Shown here in pieces: positions 1 to 11,257 of a stretch of 64,000 nucleotides of DNA. The DNA comes from Coleophoma eucalyptorum (Eukaryota > Ascomycota > Leotiomycetes > Helotiales > Dermateaceae). The notes beneath the pieces were generated by a model. It did not search any database. It was not told the DNA's origin and saw only the letters and a program-made list of their open reading frames with translations. Made by a program: the position numbers and the translations under genes. The stretch lies in the NCBI GenBank assembly GCA_026120035.1, contig JALRME010000005.1, forward strand, positions 558,001 through 622,000. Direction: 5' to 3'. Position 1 is the first letter of the stretch; each line of letters begins with the position of its first letter.

Positions 1-187
1 AGGATTCAGACTGAATCCATTAGATAGAGTAAAGCATCGCCATATCATCATACATCCATTCTTCCATCCACCAAGTTGTGACACACCCTAACTCCAATTC
101 CAATGCAATTTCCACCATACCAACCGGTTGCCAGATTTGAGTCCTTATTGAACTCTTCTACACGAAGGTTTGGCCTCTTTTGGTTAC

Positions 188-1391
188 TTAAGATGATCCG
201 CTCGCCTCTTGCGACCCACTTGCAGCAGATGGAGTAGGATTCTTGTTCGCGGCTGCCATTTGCCATGCTGGGATGGCAGCTCGTCCAGCTGGGGCTCCGG
301 TGCCAAATGGGCTTGAGCTTCGTGCCTGCAAGGAAGCGATAGAATCAGTTCCTGTAGGTGAGCTTACGCTGGCTGGCTTGGGCGTTGTGCTGTCCCCTGA
401 TGATGTTGCATTGGTAGTGCTAAGGCCGGTGGTAGGTGTAGAAGCCCCGTTGCTCAACGCTGCTCCTGTTGTGCGGCCATATGAGCTTGTTGGGGTCGAT
501 GCTGAAGGATTCATTCGTTGACCCATAAGTGTCTTGAGACTCTTAAGTTCGGCATTGAGTTCGCGTAGTCGGGTATCGGTGGATTCTTTCTGGCCTTCCA
601 TGGCTCGTGGGATTAGGTCTTTCAAGCTTCGCACTTCGTCGCTAATCCGTCGTGACTCATCTTCTCGTCTTCGACTTGATGCCTTCAGCTCACCAACTAC
701 AGTCTCCACTTCAGTAAGAGCGGTATCTAGTCGCTCGGTTCTGGCCTCCTCTGACGACTTTAAGGCCTCTGTATCCTTCGCTAGCTGATCGAGAAGCGCA
801 AATGCCTTTTCAAACGATTCATCGATGGCTTGCTTGTCTTGCTCAAGTTGCGGCGCAGTCGGAGGTGCAATCATGGGATACACATAACGCTGTATCAGTC
901 AGTCAGCACATCAATATATCTTGAAAGCAGGTTAAACCCACCTTTGCCACGAAGTACAGTCCATATCCTACACCACCCATAACGGTCGCCATAATAAACC
1001 AATCTCGCCAGTCTCTCGTTGGTACCGCAGGCGGTGGTGGTTGCTGCCATGGAGACTGCTGATATGCTCCATAACTGGGCGGCGCTTGACGTGCTACCTG
1101 TTGTTGAGGCGCATAATTTGAATAGCTTGGTGCAGCTTCCCCGCCAGCTCTAGCCAGCGCAGTATCAACCTCCTCCTGCGTCAAATTCTTGGATTGCAAG
1201 AATGCAATTCGGTTCTCGACTGGGGATGAAGCAACGCTGGGGTCCTGGAGAACTAGATCGATATTAGTATTGCGACTTTGCGCTTTCGGAGATGGCTCTC
1301 ACATGTTACCTGTATTGGTGATTAGCAGCGTTGTATCGGAGGATAACAATAGACTTACAGCAGACGCAACAAGATCTTCTCTGATCGCCAT
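188..1391 (-). CDS. PEX14: Peroxin 14, docking factor of the peroxisomal import machinery
   Basis: Pex14 sits in the peroxisomal membrane and docks the cargo receptors Pex5 and Pex7. Exons read 1391-1359, 1309-1303, 1252-942 and 889-188, giving 350 residues. The N-terminus reads MAIREDLVASAVTFLQDP, then SSPVENRIAFLQSKNLTQEEV, the conserved Pex14 helical domain that binds WxxxF motifs of Pex5. A hydrophobic stretch near residues 90-115 (WFIMATVMGGVGYGLYFVAK) continues across the last intron into RYVYPMI and is the membrane segment. A coiled coil and a Ser/Thr/Gly-rich tail follow. The second exon is only 7 nt and is needed to make the VTF of the conserved domain. The start is the first ATG giving the family N-terminus. 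The gene diverges from NDC80. The family call is firm. Confidence 0.95.
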
Positions 1392-1871
1392 GTTGAAGAT
1401 GCGACACAGATGACCACTTGCGTGGTACACTCGTACTTGATCTTTGCAAGACTAGAGAAACCGTCATCAGAATCTGGGGAGCCCATCATAAATTCGGGGG
1501 CCGGCAGCCGAGGCACAAGACCCGGCTATGACACGTGATCAATATGATGTGGCTTGCGTCGGTCGTTGCTGGGCAACCACATGTTGCGGGCGCGTAGATT
1601 TCCAGAAAACATCCGCATAACACAATCTCGCGCATTAGGAAGCTTTATCATAGAAAATCAGATTGCTATATTCCTCAACTACGTAACAGAAGATTTGGCG
1701 CAACTCAACACGCACATATGTCGCAAGACACAGGGCTTTTTTCTGTGCGCAGACCACGAGAAGTAAATATATCTTCGGCTCAGTTGTTGCTTCCTTCAAA
1801 ATGCTAATTTTCATCCACAGACCCTCGGAGGTATCAGCTATAATTCTAACATCCCACAACCTGCTTCAGCG
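1392..1871. promoter_or_regulatory. Divergent PEX14/NDC80 intergenic region
   Basis: This 480-base gap separates the two start codons and must hold both promoters. A palindromic CACGTG (E-box, the core bound by bHLH factors such as Cbf1) lies at 1532-1537. I see no other gene here; short reading frames in it have no recognisable protein. Confidence 0.5.
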
Positions 1872-4094
1872 ATGAAGCGCTCCAACTCCATGTCTGGATT
1901 CGGCAATGCGCCTTTCACCGCAAACCATGGACGGTCCATCTCAGGGCCTCGTGCATCGCTCGCACCACGACCAAATCAGCCAATGTTCCATCGCTCCTCA
2001 TCAGGGACGAATCTTGCAGACATGGGGATGTCATCAGTGAAGCGATCATCTTTCCAGAACAATAGTGGCCGCAAGAGCTATGCGCCGGGGAATCTGGGAC
2101 GACCCTCGGGAGACGCTTCTGAGCGCAGAAGCAGCAGCTACAAATCCAGAAGCTCTACCAGCGGGCCGGGAAGTCACCAGAGTTTCTTTCAGCAAGCACC
2201 GCAACCTGCTGGTGTCCCACGCGATCCAAGACCATTGAAGGACCGCTCGTATCAGGTACAGATCGGACAGGAGATCTTGGATTATATGTCTGCCAATAAC
2301 TTTGAAATGGAAATGAAGCACACTGTCAACAGTATCAAGTCACCTACACAAAAAGATTTCAACCTGATGTTCCAATGGCTCTATCATCGAATTGACCCAA
2401 GTTACCGATTTTTAAAGAACATGGACCAAGAAGTGCCTCCAATACTGGCCCAAATGCGATATCCATTCCAGAAGAGCATTACCAAAAGCGCACTCTCCGC
2501 CGTAGGATCACAAAACTCATGGCATCTGTTCCTTGGTCTCTTACACTGGATGATGCAACTTGCTCAAATGCTAGAGGGATATGCATCGAACCGATACGAC
2601 GAAGCGTGCATCGAAAATGGTGTAGATGTGAGCGGGGATCGTATCATTTTCCGCTTCCTCAGCGGCGCATACAGAGACTGGCTCTCCATGGACGACGATG
2701 CTGGAGATGGGGACCAGGACAGAGTGTTAGCACCGCATATCGAGGATATGGCTCAGGAGTTTGATCAATCAAACTCGAAATATCTGGACGAATTACAAAT
2801 TCTTGAAGCAGAAAATGAGAAGTTGCGTCAGGAGATCGCACACTTAGAGAAGATGTCTCCGGATATTGCAACCTTAGATCGCAATTTCGAGGTAATGGAG
2901 GGGGATAAGGTCAAGTTTGAAGCATTCGACGCCAGAATCAAGCAAAAAGCCGAGAAGTCCGAGGCAAGGCTCCAGTTCTTACAAGAAGAACTTGAGAAAG
3001 TTTTGGCAGAGCTGAAAGAGGCGGACGAGGAACGTGCAAGTCTCCAAAAAGCCGTTGACGATCAGGGAATCAGCATGCAAGACATTGATCGTATGAATAC
3101 TGAGCGTGAACGGCTTCAGAAAGGAGTTGAAGCTGCCTCACAAAAACTGGAAGAGGTGAAGAAAAGAGTTGCTGAAAAGGAGTTTGAAGCAAGTCGAAAG
3201 CTAGACGAGCTAGAGAATATGGTCGAGAAATACAACAGCATGGGATACCAGACAGGGTTAATTCCAGCCACTGCAGTTAATGCTAAAGGGAAGGACTACG
3301 AGCTACAAGTCACCGTCAACGAGGGACCAAATTTCTCATCCTCGCAGATGGGAGGCTCTTATGCTGGTGGAAACTCTGACAGCGATAGGCTTTTAGCAGA
3401 TCCAGTCACAGGTTACCAGCCAGCTCACATCCTGAACCTGGATTTGAGAGGGAGTGTGAAATTAACTCTTCTCAGCTTAAGGAAGGAGATTGCTGATCGC
3501 CGGACTGCCGCCGTGGATGAGATGATGAAGCACCATGATCTGCTGGATAGTATCAAGGAGGCTATTGAAGACAAAAGAGGCGAGGTCGACGCACTAGAGC
3601 ATCGTGTGAGAGCCGCAGAGCAGGAGTATGAGAAGACTAGAGAGGTATGTCTAGAAATACCATAATCGCAACCACGTGCTGGATGCTAACCACCCCATAG
3701 ATTACCACGACTCGAAAGTTGGAGTCTGACACCCAAATCGAGAAAATGGAGAAAGAACTTGCGAAGATGAGGGCCGGTCTTACTGAATCGGTTCAGATCA
3801 TGGAGCAGCGTGAAATGAACACAAACATCGAGTAAGTGACACCGAGAATCATTACAAGTAGACATGCTAACCGAACCAAGGTACGAGCAACTTACTCTAC
3901 GTGCTAACTCTCTCCGCGAGGAGTTGCACACCGAAATTGAAAAGATGCTTAATGACATTATCAAATTCAAAGTCCATGTTCAGAAGAACCTTGAGGATTA
4001 TGAGGGCTTTGTTGTCGACGAGGTTGAGCATGAACTGGGAGGCGATGATGAAGAAATGAGGGATCTTACCCAGGAAGATGTGGAGATGACCTGA
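1872..4094 (+). CDS. NDC80: Kinetochore protein Ndc80 (Hec1)
   Basis: Ndc80 is the microtubule-binding subunit of the four-protein Ndc80 complex at the outer kinetochore. Exons 1872-3644, 3701-3831 and 3881-4094 give 705 residues. The first 110 residues are a basic, Ser/Arg-rich, probably disordered tail with several RSSS-type sites, typical of the Aurora-B-regulated tail. Residues of about 115-270 form the calponin-homology domain ([43 protein letters not shown]). The rest is long coiled coil, with a Gly/Ser-rich break near residues 485-515. The last exon carries the C-terminal coiled coil that joins Spc24/Spc25. The stop is TGA. The length fits filamentous-fungal homologues. Confidence 0.96.
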
Positions 4095-4719
4095 GTAGAT
4101 GTACCAATAGCAGGATACGAAGCTTATGATTTGTTGGGGTTGGAGTTGGAGTTGGAGTAAATTTGTCGGACTGGCGGAACTCGTATGCACATTCGGAAGC
4201 GCTTTGAGTTGGTGTTGTGGCGTCTGGGCGTCGCGGAAGCCGTACGGAGATACCTCAGTTTGATGAACAATGAACTTTTTCTTGGCCGATTAATTCTAAG
4301 CACAATGGCCTTTTCCCAAATTCCAAGAACCTGTATCCCACAGAACCCTAAATTGATCCGGAATAAGACAGTTGTGGAAAGCTAAATCACAAGGCAGAGA
4401 TCCGCTGGACTCGACCAGCCACCCATCACGTGTCAGGCTTGGACAGCGCTAAGTACGGCAGCCTGCCCGCCCGCGTTTCCACATATCGGCCTTGATCTCT
4501 ATCGCCTCCACCAAGTCTTCCTCTCGCTCTCGCATCAACATCTTTGCGCATCTGCCATTTCCAGACCAAACATCTTCTGGCGCAAGAATCTATCACTCCG
4601 TCGCGCTTCTAGGAATTGCGACTCCGACGGATACCTCCCTATTTCTGTCCTCCCCATTTTCTACTTGACCGCCTCTGCAAGCTTTTCATTAGGAACAACC
4701 ACTCCTCCCGACGACAGCA
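4095..4719. promoter_or_regulatory. Intergenic region upstream of the SR-protein gene
   Basis: The 3' end of NDC80 is followed by about 600 bases without a supportable gene. A CACGTG E-box lies at 4427-4432, about 290 bases before the next ATG. The last 200 bases are pyrimidine-rich, as is common in fungal leaders. Confidence 0.4.
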
Positions 4720-6329
4720 ATGGGCGACGTTTCTTCCACCAGGTTGTACCTGGGCAATCTTCCTCGTAATGGTACGTAGGACTTATGCGACACCATCTCT
4801 GGCTTTGCGCAGTCCGGCAGGTCGTCTTACCCCCGAGGACCACTATTGACAATTGGATAGCCACCAAGGCTGATGTCGAGGCCCACTTCAACACTCATGG
4901 AACTGGAGAGATTACTGAGATCAAGCTCATGAACGGCTTCGGATTCATCGAGTACAAAGATGCTATGGATGCACGCGACGTTGTCCCAGGTACGACGATA
5001 ACTTCCACTCCTGCAGATCCGCAGCTGACTCTCATTCATAGCCTTTCACGGCTCGGACTTCATGGGCGAGCGATTGACGGTTCAATTTGCGCGTGGTACT
5101 CGAAGCCGCGATGCTCCTGCGTTCAACAACGATCGTTCAGCTCCTCGTCCTAGACGTACTCCTCATCGTATGGAAATCTCTGGACTACCAGGAGAAACCA
5201 GTTGGCAGGTCTGTTCTCCCCGTTCTTTCTTCCGGACTATTGGATCTCGTCTGTTGCTATTTGGACTCTGAGATTACGTACATATTTGGATGCCTTCGCT
5301 TTATAAGTCCGCCCTTTGAGGGGGGTGTTTTCCTTCGTCCTGGCTAGCATTGCGCTGTGCCTTGGTTCATCACCAAGCTGCCTGCTAGTGCATATGCCTA
5401 CGCAGCCGAGGGCTTGCTGGACTGTTCCCCTGTCTCTGGCCTTTCATGTACTTCGTCGACTTCTCTTGCGTATTTCCTTCCAACTCATGTACTTTGGGAC
5501 ATTGTCAGCGCGGAAAAGAATCCATCCTGGTGGACCCAGTCCTTTCTGGATTCAATGTCTGGCTACTGAAGAGAACATCGGATCGCTTGGCTGTTATATT
5601 GCCATAGACCTGGACAACGACTTACATGGATTCTGGATTTAGGACCTGAAAGATTTCGCTCGCCAGTCAAGCCTTGACGTTGTGTACTCCGAGACTGGTC
5701 GCGACCGTGATGGAAAGGGGTCAGTGTCTTCCTTTTCATACACATGCCGATCTTGCTAACAAGTCAGAAGCTTTGTCGAGTTCGAAACTGCTGCGGATCT
5801 CAAAACCGCAGTAGAAAAGCTTGATGGTCGCGAATTTAAGGGTGTCTCAGTTCGATGTGTTGCCAACGTGAGTTTATCTCAATTTTGGGTAAGCGCATAC
5901 TGACAGTCATAGACTCAACCAGACTTTCCTCGTGATCGTGCTCGCTCTCGCTCTCCAGGTCGTCGTCCTTACCCGGATGATTTTGATCGACGAGGCCCAA
6001 GAGGAGGTTACAGCCCACGCCGTGATGGAGGCTACCGTGACAGGAGTCCACCAAGACGTGGTGGCTACTATGAGGATGATCGTAGATATGGACGATCACC
6101 GCCAAGAGGTGGCAGACCTCCTATGGATGACTACCCACCTCCTCGTGGTGGACGCTTCGAAGACCCATATCGTCGGGACGATCCATATCGCCGTGATCCG
6201 GTCGATCCTTATGCTAATGGACATGGTCGAGGACCTCCACCCAGAGACTTCCCCCCTCCTAGAGACTACCCACCACGTGGGGATTATCCACCAAGAGATG
6301 CAGGATATGATAGGGGCCGTTATTGGTAA
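4720..6329 (+). CDS. srp2: SR-type RNA-binding splicing factor (SRSF1/Srp2 class)
   Basis: A serine/arginine-rich protein that binds pre-mRNA and helps select splice sites in the nucleus. Exons are 4720-4771, 4861-4989, 5042-5208, 5643-5719, 5768-5867 and 5913-6329, giving 313 residues. RRM1 (about residues 8-80) has RNP2 RLYLGNLP and RNP1 GFGFIEY. RRM2 carries SWQDLKDF, the signature heptapeptide of the pseudo-RRM in SRSF1-like SR proteins. A 434-nt intron splits that motif exactly after SWQ. The C-terminal 140 residues are Arg-rich with RSRSRSPGRR, RGG and repeated DPYRRD and PPPRD units. The long intron, compared with 45-90 nt elsewhere, is a candidate for autoregulated splicing, as retention brings a stop about 20 codons in. 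The exact orthologue among fungal SR proteins is less certain than the class. Confidence 0.88.
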
Positions 6330-6998
6330 CCAATCCTTGCATACAGCTGCAATCTCACATACCTCCTGCTCCCGCTGACCAGAACAGATTACCCTACGAG
6401 TGGTATGATGACTAAAGCAGTGAAGATGTATCTACGAGTCAAAGGTTGTGGTTATGGTAGGCAAGTGGTCGAGGAGAAAAACAACACAATCGCGAATGGA
6501 AATGACAGTCACGGGTTTTTGCAAGTCTTTCTTTATTCATTATTTGTAAATCTGAGCCACTTTCTTTCAACGCTGGCTAGGATTTCTGTTTTTGTAGGGC
6601 AACGTAAATGGTTGGATCATCCGGAACTGAGTCGAGTGGTACAATTGTTCAAGCGAATAAACAAGAAATGAAAGTCAGCCTTAGTGCAGTATGATTGCAA
6701 TCACTCTTATCCATTGAAGACCATCCACATCTAAAACATCATGTATAGATGGATGTTGATGCGGATCTTATTTACCATTTGCATATTGTGAATCAATATC
6801 GATCATGAGTTTCTTCAGGAAGCTAAAGCTTGGCAGAATGTGCATTTCCAGCAGGAGTCTCACGTACATATACACACCCACGCACTCGAGTCACTGGCAT
6901 TCATCGATGCGATATGATCACAAGCTACCTGATTACTTTCTTTTACATGCTAAATTACACTTGAAGTATTACTCCAACACCTTTCCTTTAGGTGCAGC
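6330..6998. other. Convergent 3' intergenic region
   Basis: About 670 bases lie between the ends of the SR-protein and glutathione S-transferase genes, which converge here. It should contain both 3' UTRs. I see no gene, repeat or RNA in it. Confidence 0.4.
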
Positions 6999-8029
6999 TC
7001 AAGGCGAAGCATACTTGTAGTTGTACTGCTCCTTTGCCTTGTTTGCCAGATCGGTCAACTCATCCTCTTTCGTCTTGAACTCAGGCTCCTCCAGCAAGCG
7101 TCTCTGATAATTAGCATTTCCAAACGGACTCTCCTGTGGTACTGCCAATCCTTTCTTGACGGCCGGTCTCGCAAAGACCCTCTCCCACCACTTCTCTACA
7201 TTCGGGAACTGCTTGAGATTGATGCCCGCGAAGTAGGCTGCGTTCACCCAGCCGAACGAGGCGATGTCCGCAATGCTGTACTTGCCCTTTCCGGGCCCTA
7301 CCAGATACTCACGTCCTTCTAGCTGCTTGTCCAGAATGCCATACAGCCGCTCACTCTCGCCCACGTAACGCTGTGTTGGGTAGGGAATTCGCTCCTTGGC
7401 TAGTCGGAAAAAATGATTGGCCTGGCCTTGCATTGGGCCCAATCCTCCGTGCCTACACAATACCGTTAGCTAGAGCTCTAAAGACTTGACCGGCCACCAG
7501 AGTTGGGTACATACTGCCACGCAATCCACTGCTCAGCTCGGCTCACATCGTCCGAGTCCTCGAAGGAGAACTTATGTTCGGGGTCATAGTGTCGAGTGAG
7601 ATACGCCAGGATTGCAGCACCCTCGAAGACGGCAAAATCATTCCGGTCGTGGTCGACAATGACTGGAATGCGGCCATTGGGACACAACTTTGTGTACCAG
7701 GGCTCCTTCTGAATGTTCTCCATGATGTTGATGGTCTGGAAGGTGTATTCCTTGCCGTAGGCAGCCTTTAACTCCTCCAAGATGATGCTGGCTTTGACGC
7801 CATTGGGGGTTGCCAATGTGAGCAATTCGATGCCCTTATTGGCGATGAGACCGGTTGGATGGGATGGTTTCGACATGGTGCGCGCGGTGGCAGTACTGGT
7901 GAAGGACCGAGTGGCAGTGGTTGCGGAAGTCTTGATGAGATGTGAGGCTGTTTGATAAAGTCTCAACAGCGGTGATTGGAACATGAGCGTGGTAAACAGA
8001 AGGAGCAGGAAACGAAAGAGCAGGCGCAT
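6999..8029 (-). CDS. Glutathione S-transferase, Ure2-like
   Basis: The enzyme conjugates glutathione to electrophiles or reduces peroxides. Two exons (8029-7515 and 7452-6999) give 322 residues. The thioredoxin-like N-domain (GIELLTLATPNGVKASIILEE, then NPNGRIPVIVD-like text reading LCPNGRIPVIVDHD, then FEGAAILAYL) and the helical C-domain (YSIADIASFGWV, FPNVEKWWERVFARPAV) match Ure2-like fungal GSTs. A second in-frame ATG at 7876 starts MSKPSHPTGL and would give a 271-residue cytosolic form. The first 51 residues from the upstream ATG are hydrophobic and then Ser/Thr/Arg-rich without acidic residues, like a mitochondrial presequence. Two isoforms are therefore possible. The substrate cannot be read from the sequence. 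Confidence 0.88.
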
Positions 8030-9003
8030 TTATAAGGACAGGAGACAGTCACAGCTAAACTAAGTTGAGGGGAAGAATGAGGGTTTGCGTTTGATGCAAG
8101 AGATGATTGATAATCACAAGCTCTGCTGGCTGACTGACAGGAGGGAGCTATGGCCGTTTCCACACACCATTCCACTAAGAGCTCTTCGCTTTACCACCAT
8201 ACAGACCCTCGTACCGTCCCGGGCCCCTCATGATGCCAATCGTCCCGCAGCTCGCTTATCGGTTATCGCCGCCGAGGTGCAGAAAGGGGAAGGGGAAAGG
8301 GAAGGAAGGGGTTGCTCAAGTTCATGTAGATGAATCCACGTCGGGAAATCATGGGGATGGGGATGGGGATGGGGAGGTAGATGTTGCTTCCAGGCTTGTT
8401 CTGGGCAGTAACGATAACGTCAATCAAGTCCAAGGGTTTTACAAGTGTTGCTAGTCTTATACACAATATTTGTAATACTCGGGTGGGTTTCGGGGACAGA
8501 ACTGTTCGGCACTGGATGACTGACTGAGCGGGCCATAAACGACCACGACGAAACCGAAATGCTCAAAGAGACTTGAATCTAAACAATGATCGGGAACGGG
8601 AACATGAATTCTTGGAGAGGATTTATATCGCTTGCTCTGGTGCCCGTGAGTACTGGCTGGCTCGAGCATACAGACCCAATCGTCTATCACTGGCCGTGGA
8701 TGCACCGGGCAAAGGTTGGCCCGAAATTGTCGGATTGGAGTCGTCGCATTCGGATTTAGAAGAACCATACGGACTTTAGAGGTCATGTGTAGCTCCGTCG
8801 CGCAGTTTGCGTACAACAACTGACTTCCTCACCCTTGTTCAGCCAACGTCAGTACGTTATTGCCTGGAGCAACAAAGTCTCCTGCCTATCTTTCGTCCTT
8901 ACTACGCCACGTATACACCGCTCACTCAATCTCTCCGTGTTATAAATATACTTGCGGTTCTGTCTCCTCTACTCTTACCTTCGCCTTCCTCTTCCAGTTA
9001 CCC
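8030..9003. promoter_or_regulatory. Divergent GST/NAPE-PLD promoter region with TATA-like element
   Basis: Nearly 1 kb separates two divergent genes. It contains a GGGGAT tandem repeat (listed separately). A TATA-like run TATAAATATA lies at about 8940-8950, some 55 bases upstream of the preferred NAPE-PLD start. Short open frames here lack any recognisable protein. Confidence 0.45.
8351..8374 (+). repeat. Hexanucleotide repeat (ATGGGG)4, G-quadruplex-capable
   Basis: Four perfect ATGGGG units give four G4 runs (8353-8356, 8359-8362, 8365-8368, 8371-8374) separated by 2-nt AT loops. This fits the strict G-quadruplex pattern on the plus strand. It lies about 320 bases upstream of the GST start codon. 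Confidence 0.85.
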
Positions 9004-10752
9004 ATGCGTTCTTTTCTACGATCATTTTTCCGGCGACACCCAAAGCCCCCTAAAAGCTCCGCAAACTCCAGGAATCAAATCCAAACTATGACGGCCAGTG
9101 GTGGAATTGCGGCAGCTGCTTACGCTTGCTCCCTCACCAGTCCTTCAGCTTTGGGTGCTGTGCCCGAAGGAACAGATGCAAAAGCCCATCATCTGAAGAA
9201 TGGAAAGGGTTTCACCAATCCGTGGGATTCATGGAAGGAGCTCCACGCGCCAAAAATAATCTTCACTATGCTGAGGTATGTTCCTTTTCCTTTTTGTTTC
9301 TTTTTTTAATGTCCCTTTGTTGGGGCAGATCGAGTTGAGGTTGGAAGGCGGCACAGCCGATATGTATTTGGACTGCTCAGCCAATCAATTGTGGCCCGAA
9401 TAATTCGAATGTATTGTATCTCCAGGACGAAGCGAGCAATTGGTTTCCCAGCTCTGAAGCTCTGATGTTATGTGGTCAATTTCACCTTTTTTTATTGATA
9501 TATGATGCCAACCTGTGCTTTAGCCGAAGACTTACTGGGCAATTGAAATCTCCCGACACCACTCCTCCGACCGTCACAGTGCTGAAGCCAACCTTCCTTT
9601 CAACGAGGACAGCAAGTAACACTCTGAGAGCGACGTGGCTAGGTCATGCGTGTGTAAGTACTCCCGTTGGCCTTCTCCAAGCCCCGGCTGTACTTTAGAG
9701 CACTCTCAATATTGAGGTACTGATTCTAATTCAATTAGTATTATGTTGAGTTTCCATCCGGGTTACGAGTCTTGTTCGATCCCGTATTTGAGGACAGATG
9801 TTCACCATTCAGCTACCTCGGCCCAAAGAGGTATACTGAAGCTCCCTGCCATATCAAGGATCTTCCAGTGGTGGATGTGATTGTAATCAGCCACAGCCAT
9901 TATGGTGAGTAGCGTTTTGGATCTTTATCAGTTTAGTAGTGACCCATGCTGAATTATGTGGACTAGATCATCTATCTCTTCCAACAGTCACCGAGCTGCA
10001 CCAGAATCACCCAAATGCCCAGTTCATGGTAGGTCTGGGTCTCAAGAAGTGGTTCCAAGACTCTGGCATCAACAACGTTGAAGAGATGGATTGGTGGCAA
10101 GATGTCGACCTCAAGCTCTCGCCCAAGTCTGGCGAGAAGAGCATCTCCCAGGCCTCTGGATCGTCCAGCGAACCACAGGCGTCAGGTGATGACATCGCAG
10201 CTCGCATCTCATGTCTGCCCTGCCAGCATACCTCAGCTCGCACGGCTTGGGACCGGGGTCAAACCCTCTGGTGCTCATGGGCTGTCACTTCAGGCGGCAA
10301 ATCTGTTTGGTTCGGTGGAGATACAGGATATAGAGCTGTACCCACTCTTCCTGAAGGTGTCGATGATTATGGAGAGGAGTATAAGGACCTACCATTTTGC
10401 CCAGCATTCAAGCAGATTGGAGACCTGAGAGGCCCGTTTGATCTAGGACTGATTCCAATTGGAGCATGTAAGTTTCAATGGCCAGACAGCGCGTCATGGA
10501 TACTAATCAACGGTGACAGACGACCCGAGAGACATTATGAGTACCATGCACGCCAACCCATTTGACAGTGTCAACATTTTCATCGACACAAAGTGCAAGA
10601 AAGCCATGGGAATCCATTGGGGAACGTGGGTTTTAACTTCGGAAGAGGTGCTTGAGCCCCCGAAGTTACTCAAGAAGGCCATGAAGTGGAAGAACTTGCC
10701 GGAGACTGGCGTCTTTGATGTTTGTGATATTGGAGAAAGTCGAGAGTTCTGA
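9004..10752 (+). CDS. NAPE-hydrolysing phospholipase D-like metallo-beta-lactamase
   Basis: NAPE-PLD enzymes release N-acylethanolamines from N-acyl-phosphatidylethanolamine; the yeast relative is mitochondrial Fmp30. Exons 9004-9275, 9524-9653, 9739-9904, 9967-10467 and 10520-10752 give 433 residues. The metallo-beta-lactamase core is complete: ATWLGHAC, then [20 protein letters not shown], then the zinc motif SHSHYDHLS, which an intron splits between Tyr and Asp. A second conserved block is FGGDTGY, and IHWGTWVLT lies near the end. The preferred start gives [19 protein letters not shown], a basic presequence-like N-terminus suggesting mitochondria. An in-frame ATG at 8860 also exists but lies upstream of the TATA-like element, and one at 9088 would drop the presequence. 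Family firm, start uncertain. Confidence 0.88.
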
Positions 10753-11257
10753 GCTGCTACGAGCTTAAATTGTAGTATATATTAAAGTCGGCAAACTGAA
10801 CAAAATGGCGTTAAAGGTATTAAAACAGATCGTCACTAGGCTGTATACCATTGCAAAGCAGGTGGTGGGCTTTATATGAGACTCCATTCATTATCGTCGA
10901 GCTACGGGGAACTTTATCTATCCACATAATCAATAATAATTCAATGACTCAATAATTGACCAATAATTCAAGACAAAAAGATGAATTACTTTATCTTGCC
11001 TCTTAAAGTAGATCCTTAAAATTACATTGAATAAGTAGTACTAGCTCGAGCCTTACACTTAGTCGCAACCAGCCGCGCTTGCCCCACCACGAGGCTGAAC
11101 CAGACGACCTCACACTCTTGTGAACACCTCCAACCTCAACTCAACCACAGCATCATCACCGGTCGAAACTCCGCAGCGAGCAACAGCAACAGCAACAGCC
11201 ACAACCCAGAACCCTCCCCCTCCTCTTCCCTCCTCAACTCCCCTCTCCCCCGGCAAG
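10753..11257. promoter_or_regulatory. AT-rich intergenic region upstream of VPS25
   Basis: The first 300 bases are AT-rich with repeated CAATAAT/AATAATT words and contain a bZIP-type TGACTCA at 10945-10951. The last 150 bases become C-rich and contain a CAACAG hexanucleotide run at about 11180-11199 that resembles one inside the coding region. No gene is supported. Confidence 0.4.

Noticed and set aside
8860..9003. Earlier in-frame ATG for the NAPE-PLD-like gene
   Set aside because: It lies upstream of a TATA-like element and encodes text without family resemblance.
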